Assembly (NCBI RefSeq): GCF_016862375.1
Contig: NZ_BOMV01000114.1
Coordinates: 1-46,420, forward strand
Length of the DNA stretch: 46,420 nucleotides
Direction of reading: 5' to 3'
Source: Paractinoplanes rishiriensis
Lineage (GTDB): Bacteria; Actinomycetota; Actinomycetes; Mycobacteriales; Micromonosporaceae
Shown: positions 43,619 to 46,420 of the stretch, piece after piece
Position numbering within the stretch: the first letter of the stretch is position 1
How the letters are laid out: each line of letters starts with the position of its first letter
Notes under the pieces: generated by a model
Database searches by the model: none
The model's input: only the letters and a program-made list of their open reading frames with translations
What the model was told of the DNA's origin: nothing
Position numbers and translations under genes: made by a program

Positions 43619-44158
43619 GATCTCCACCGTAGTCAGCTGGGCCGGGGCAAGCGCGGCGAAACCAGACCGCCGTCAGGGCATACTTCTCCGCAGTGGAGGC
43701 ACTGCAAACGGCGGCGTGCCGATGCACTCAAACCTACCGGAGAGCGCTCAGCGGGGCTCGTCCAGGAGCGGTCGTGCGCCCCCGGTGAAAATCCCCAAAT
43801 CGCTTCCGCGCAGCACGGAATCATGCTTTCCCGGTTTGATCATCGGAATGTTACCGGCCAGCAAAATCACGTTTCCCGTGCGTCGCACCCGCAACACCGG
43901 TACCTCGCCGAACAACGGGAGATCGGGGAAAAACGGTACGGGTGGTGGCGCGCTCAATTTGGGTGCTCGCCATCGCCGGCCGGCCATCGGGCCGCCGCTT
44001 GGCGGCGTTTCCTGACCTCGGCACCGCGCGCCGGGAGCGCGTCGGTTGCCGTGGGGTGCCATCCCGGTGACCCTGCTCAAGTAGGCACGGGCCGCCGCCG
44101 AGGTGTACCCCTGACGCGGGCCGATCGGAGCTTCGCGCAGGAGACCCGAGGAGCACCT
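43619..44158. other. Long intergenic region upstream of glgE
   Basis: This 540-bp gap between glgE (minus) and the gene at 44159 (plus) must carry the promoters of both. It includes patches of lower GC around 43790-43950 and a stem-loop GCCGCC-GCTT-GGCGGC (43991-44006) followed by GTTTCC. I found no convincing -35/-10 pair. One open frame on the minus strand (43748-43987) is listed separately as doubtful. Confidence 0.5.
43748..43987 (-). CDS. Doubtful small hypothetical ORF
   Basis: A 79-codon frame starting MAGRRWRAPKLSAPPPVPFF and ending GIFTGGARPLLDEPR. Third codon positions are clearly less GC-rich than in neighbouring genes, it has no Shine-Dalgarno, and a stem-loop lies just before the ATG. 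In its favour, the sequence has a balanced hydrophobic pattern (VILLAGNIPMIKPG) and the region is otherwise a 540-bp gap. It resembles nothing I know. Confidence 0.28.
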   Translation of the reverse strand: MAGRRWRAPKLSAPPPVPFFPDLPLFGEVPVLRVRRTGNVILLAGNIPMIKPGKHDSVLRGSDLGIFTGGARPLLDEPR

Positions 44159-44734
44159 GTGGCCGGACCGTCTGTCGAGCTCTCGCCCGTCATCGCGGCG
44201 AGCACGCACTGGCTGGCGCGCGCCTACCCGGCGGGTTCGCCGGACACGATCGCGCACACCCTTGCTGAGCTCCAGGCCCGCCAGGCCGTCACGGTCGCCG
44301 CGTGGCTGCGCTACCCCACCGAGATGGACGCCGCCCTGGTGGCGATCGCCGGCCCCGGCGGTTCCGCGGTGCTGGACTGGAAGGCCGGCAGCGAGCCCGA
44401 GGACGAGGAGGCCGAGGACGAGGGCTGGCGCACCTGGGTCGACGAGGTCGTGGTGAGCTGGGCCGCGTGCCTGCTGGCCGACCCGCTGCTGGCCCGCCGG
44501 GGCGTCAACGCGGTCGCCGCGGTCGTCCCCGGCGACGACCGCCCGCGTCCGTACCCGCGCCGCCCCGGCAGCGTGGGCCTGCCCAACGAGTTCCGCCGCC
44601 TGCTGACCCCGGACCAGCGCGACCGCGACGCCGCCGTCCTGCTGCGCCACCCCGACCTGCTGGAGCCCATCGCCCAACTGCACCGGGACACGCTGCTCTA
44701 CCTGCTCGGCGTCGAGCAGCCCCTCGCGGCCTGA
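44159..44734 (+). CDS. Conserved-looking hypothetical protein
   Basis: A 191-residue soluble, mostly helical protein (VELSPVIAASTHWLARAYPA, RRGVNAVAAVVPGDD, LNEF-like NEFRRLLTPDQRDRDAAVLL). An acidic stretch (EPEDEEAEDEG) sits in the middle. Codon use is strongly GC-biased like its neighbours, so it is a real gene. GTG 44159 follows GAGGAG with proper spacing. A strong terminator follows directly. It is divergent from the glgE operon; no known motif is visible. Confidence 0.7.
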   Translation: MAGPSVELSPVIAASTHWLARAYPAGSPDTIAHTLAELQARQAVTVAAWLRYPTEMDAALVAIAGPGGSAVLDWKAGSEPEDEEAEDEGWRTWVDEVVVSWAACLLADPLLARRGVNAVAAVVPGDDRPRPYPRRPGSVGLPNEFRRLLTPDQRDRDAAVLLRHPDLLEPIAQLHRDTLLYLLGVEQPLAA

Positions 44735-44744
44735 CGGTCTGTCG

Positions 44745-44782
44745 ACGGCCGGCGCCCCACGCGGGGACGCCGGCCGTCTTTG
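44745..44782 (+). terminator. Strong intrinsic terminator
   Basis: A perfect 10-bp stem ACGGCCGGCG/CGCCGGCCGT (44745-44754 and 44768-44777) encloses an inner CCCC-ACGC-GGGG stem and is followed by CTTTGCT. It lies 10 bp after the stop of the hypothetical gene. It may also serve the opposite strand, where the PPOX gene ends at 44820. Confidence 0.85.
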
Positions 44783-44786
44783 CTAC

Positions 44787-44823
44787 TCCTCCGGCTTTGT
44801 CTAGATCCTCCGCCTTTGTCTAG
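44787..44823. repeat. Short tandem duplication at the PPOX gene 3' end
   Basis: Two adjacent 18-bp copies, TCCTCCGGCTTTGTCTAG and TCCTCCGCCTTTGTCTAG, differ at one base and are separated by a single A. The second contains the stop codon of the PPOX gene. Probably a small local duplication. Confidence 0.75.
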
Positions 44824-45287
44824 TCTTCCGCCAGGCGGGCGGGGAAGCCGCCCGTCGCGATCGGTCCCCAGCGGTCGATCGTGATGCGGATCAGCGACTT
44901 GCCCTGCTTTCGCATGGCATCGCGGTATTCGTCCCAGTTGGGGTGCTCACCCGAGATGCAGCGGAAGTAGTCGACCAGGGGCTCGAGCGCCTCGGGCAGG
45001 TCGAGCACCTCGGCGGTGCCGTCCGCCTGGACCCACGCGCCGCCGAACTCGTCGGACAGCACGCACACCGACACCTGGGGGTTGCGGCGGATGTTGGTGG
45101 CCTTGGCGCGGTCGGGGTAGGTCGAGATGACGATCCGGCCCTCGGCGTCGACGCCGCACGTGTTGGGGGACGCCTGCGGGCGGCCGTCCTTGCGCGTGGT
45201 CATCAGGATCGCGTGGTGGCGGGGCCGCACGAACTCGAGCAGCCCCTCCCGGTCGACGGTCGTGTTGGTGGCGACGGTGCGCGGCAT
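44820..45287 (-). CDS. PPOX-class F420/flavin-dependent oxidoreductase
   Basis: A 155-residue split-barrel flavoprotein of the pyridoxamine-phosphate-oxidase-like group, which in actinobacteria commonly uses F420. The signature HHAILMTTRKDGRPQASPNTCGVDAEGRIVISTYPDRAKATNIRRNPQVSVCVL shows the phosphate- and cofactor-binding strands, and AWVQADGTAEVLDLPEALEPLVDYF the second half. ATG 45287 starts the gene, 10 bp after the polyphosphate glucokinase, so the two form an operon. Substrate unknown; whether F420 or FMN is used cannot be decided from sequence alone. Confidence 0.87.
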   Translation of the reverse strand: MPRTVATNTTVDREGLLEFVRPRHHAILMTTRKDGRPQASPNTCGVDAEGRIVISTYPDRAKATNIRRNPQVSVCVLSDEFGGAWVQADGTAEVLDLPEALEPLVDYFRCISGEHPNWDEYRDAMRKQGKSLIRITIDRWGPIATGGFPARLAED

Positions 45288-45297
45288 GAGTCGGCCC

Positions 45298-46077
<780 letters not shown>

Positions 46078-46294
46078 CCCTGTGTCCCGTCTCTGGTTCT
46101 CGTTGTATCCCGCTGTTTACCACGGTGGACCGACATTAAATCCCTCTTGTGCGGCCGCCCGCCACGCGTTCATCCCCCGTTCGACGTGTCGGACTCATAC
46201 TTTCGGTCAGGTTGGAGTAGGCTCATTGGCTACACGGATACCTGAACGGTCGCCGCGCGCGGGCACGGCTCTCTGCCCGCTGATGGAGGACCTC

Positions 46295-46420
46295 ATGACG
46301 CTTACGACGAACCGGCCGGACCGCTCCTCGGTGACCGACAGTGCCACCGATCTGCTGGCCGCCATGGCCGCGACCCCCCTTGACCATCCGTCCCGGCCCG
46401 CGCTGCGCGACGGCGCGATC
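46295..46420 (+). CDS. Probable SigF/SigB-family RNA polymerase sigma factor (partial)
   Basis: Only the first 42 codons are in the window (open at the right edge): MTLTTNRPDRSSVTDSATDL then LLAAMAATPLDHPSRPALRDGAI. The stretch LDHPSRPALRDGAI matches the N-terminal helix of actinobacterial SigF/SigB-type stress and sporulation sigma factors, just before region 2. GGAGGA at 46285-46290 with five-base spacing fixes the ATG. The 217-bp gap to ppgK holds the divergent promoters; no box is clear enough to name. Confidence 0.62.
   Translation, partial: MTLTTNRPDRSSVTDSATDLLAAMAATPLDHPSRPALRDGAI

Noticed and set aside
43991..44012. Intrinsic terminator at GCCGCC-GCTT-GGCGGC
   Set aside because: Only a short T-run follows and no gene ends close by on that strand; kept as a plain stem-loop.
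41663..44150. Long plus-strand frame across glgE and the gap
   Set aside because: Antisense to glgE; only its last part (from 44159) has a Shine-Dalgarno and protein-like sequence.
46180..46290. Self-dependent SigF-type promoter before the sigma-factor gene
   Set aside because: No GTTT/GGGTA pair with correct spacing could be found.

Overview
The window reads as chromosomal DNA of a very GC-rich actinobacterium. A Micromonosporaceae (Actinoplanes-like) origin is my best guess, from overall gene content rather than any single diagnostic gene. Support for an actinobacterium: GTG/TTG starts and 4-bp start/stop overlaps are common; the GlgE alpha-glucan pathway, a polyphosphate glucokinase, a PPOX/F420-type flavoprotein, a mycothiol-enzyme-type DinB fold protein, PspC, an MMPL exporter and PP2C/Ser-Thr kinase proteins are all present. 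I see no tRNA, rRNA, insertion sequence, integrase or CRISPR array.

Layout. 1-4.2 kb: PP2C phosphatase; an MMPL exporter divergent from its MarR-type regulator, with a palindromic operator between them; a secreted, membrane-anchored protein. 4.2-9.4 kb: a redox operon with a structured leader (diheme cytochrome b / ferric-reductase-like protein, NuoF-like flavoprotein fused to a ferredoxin, lipoprotein thioredoxin, CcdA). 9.4-15.9 kb: PspC protein, receptor Ser/Thr kinase, Tex, ATPase-LuxR regulator, second PP2C. 15.9-20.3 kb: GNAT and a frameshifted YjbR-type gene, a secreted alpha/beta hydrolase behind a LacI-type operator, an M48-type membrane metalloprotease. 20.3-26.6 kb: one giant 2103-residue DUF4062-NACHT-HEAT protein, the best candidate for an uncharacterised conflict/defence system. 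26.8-32.5 kb: DUF4142 protein, DinB-like enzyme, small secreted protein, phosphotransferase, PadR regulator, membrane proteins and a single-domain voltage-gated cation channel. 32.6-36.4 kb: GH16 hydrolase, GNAT, two-component system, membrane protein. 36.3-43.6 kb: glgE-treS-mak-glgB on the minus strand, the complete maltose-1-phosphate route to alpha-glucan. 44.1-46.4 kb: hypothetical protein with a strong terminator, PPOX flavoprotein with polyphosphate glucokinase, and the start of a probable SigF/SigB-family sigma factor running off the window.

How the parts work together. TreS, Mak, GlgE and GlgB convert trehalose to maltose, maltose-1-phosphate, linear glucan and branched glucan. The redox operon could carry NAD(P)H electrons through flavin, Fe-S centres and heme to an extracytoplasmic thiol system (inference). 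Two copies of an 89-bp translatable linker sit in identical fashion between coupled genes 21 kb apart (tlpA-like/ccdA and padR/membrane protein). With the NACHT protein these are the most unusual things I found.
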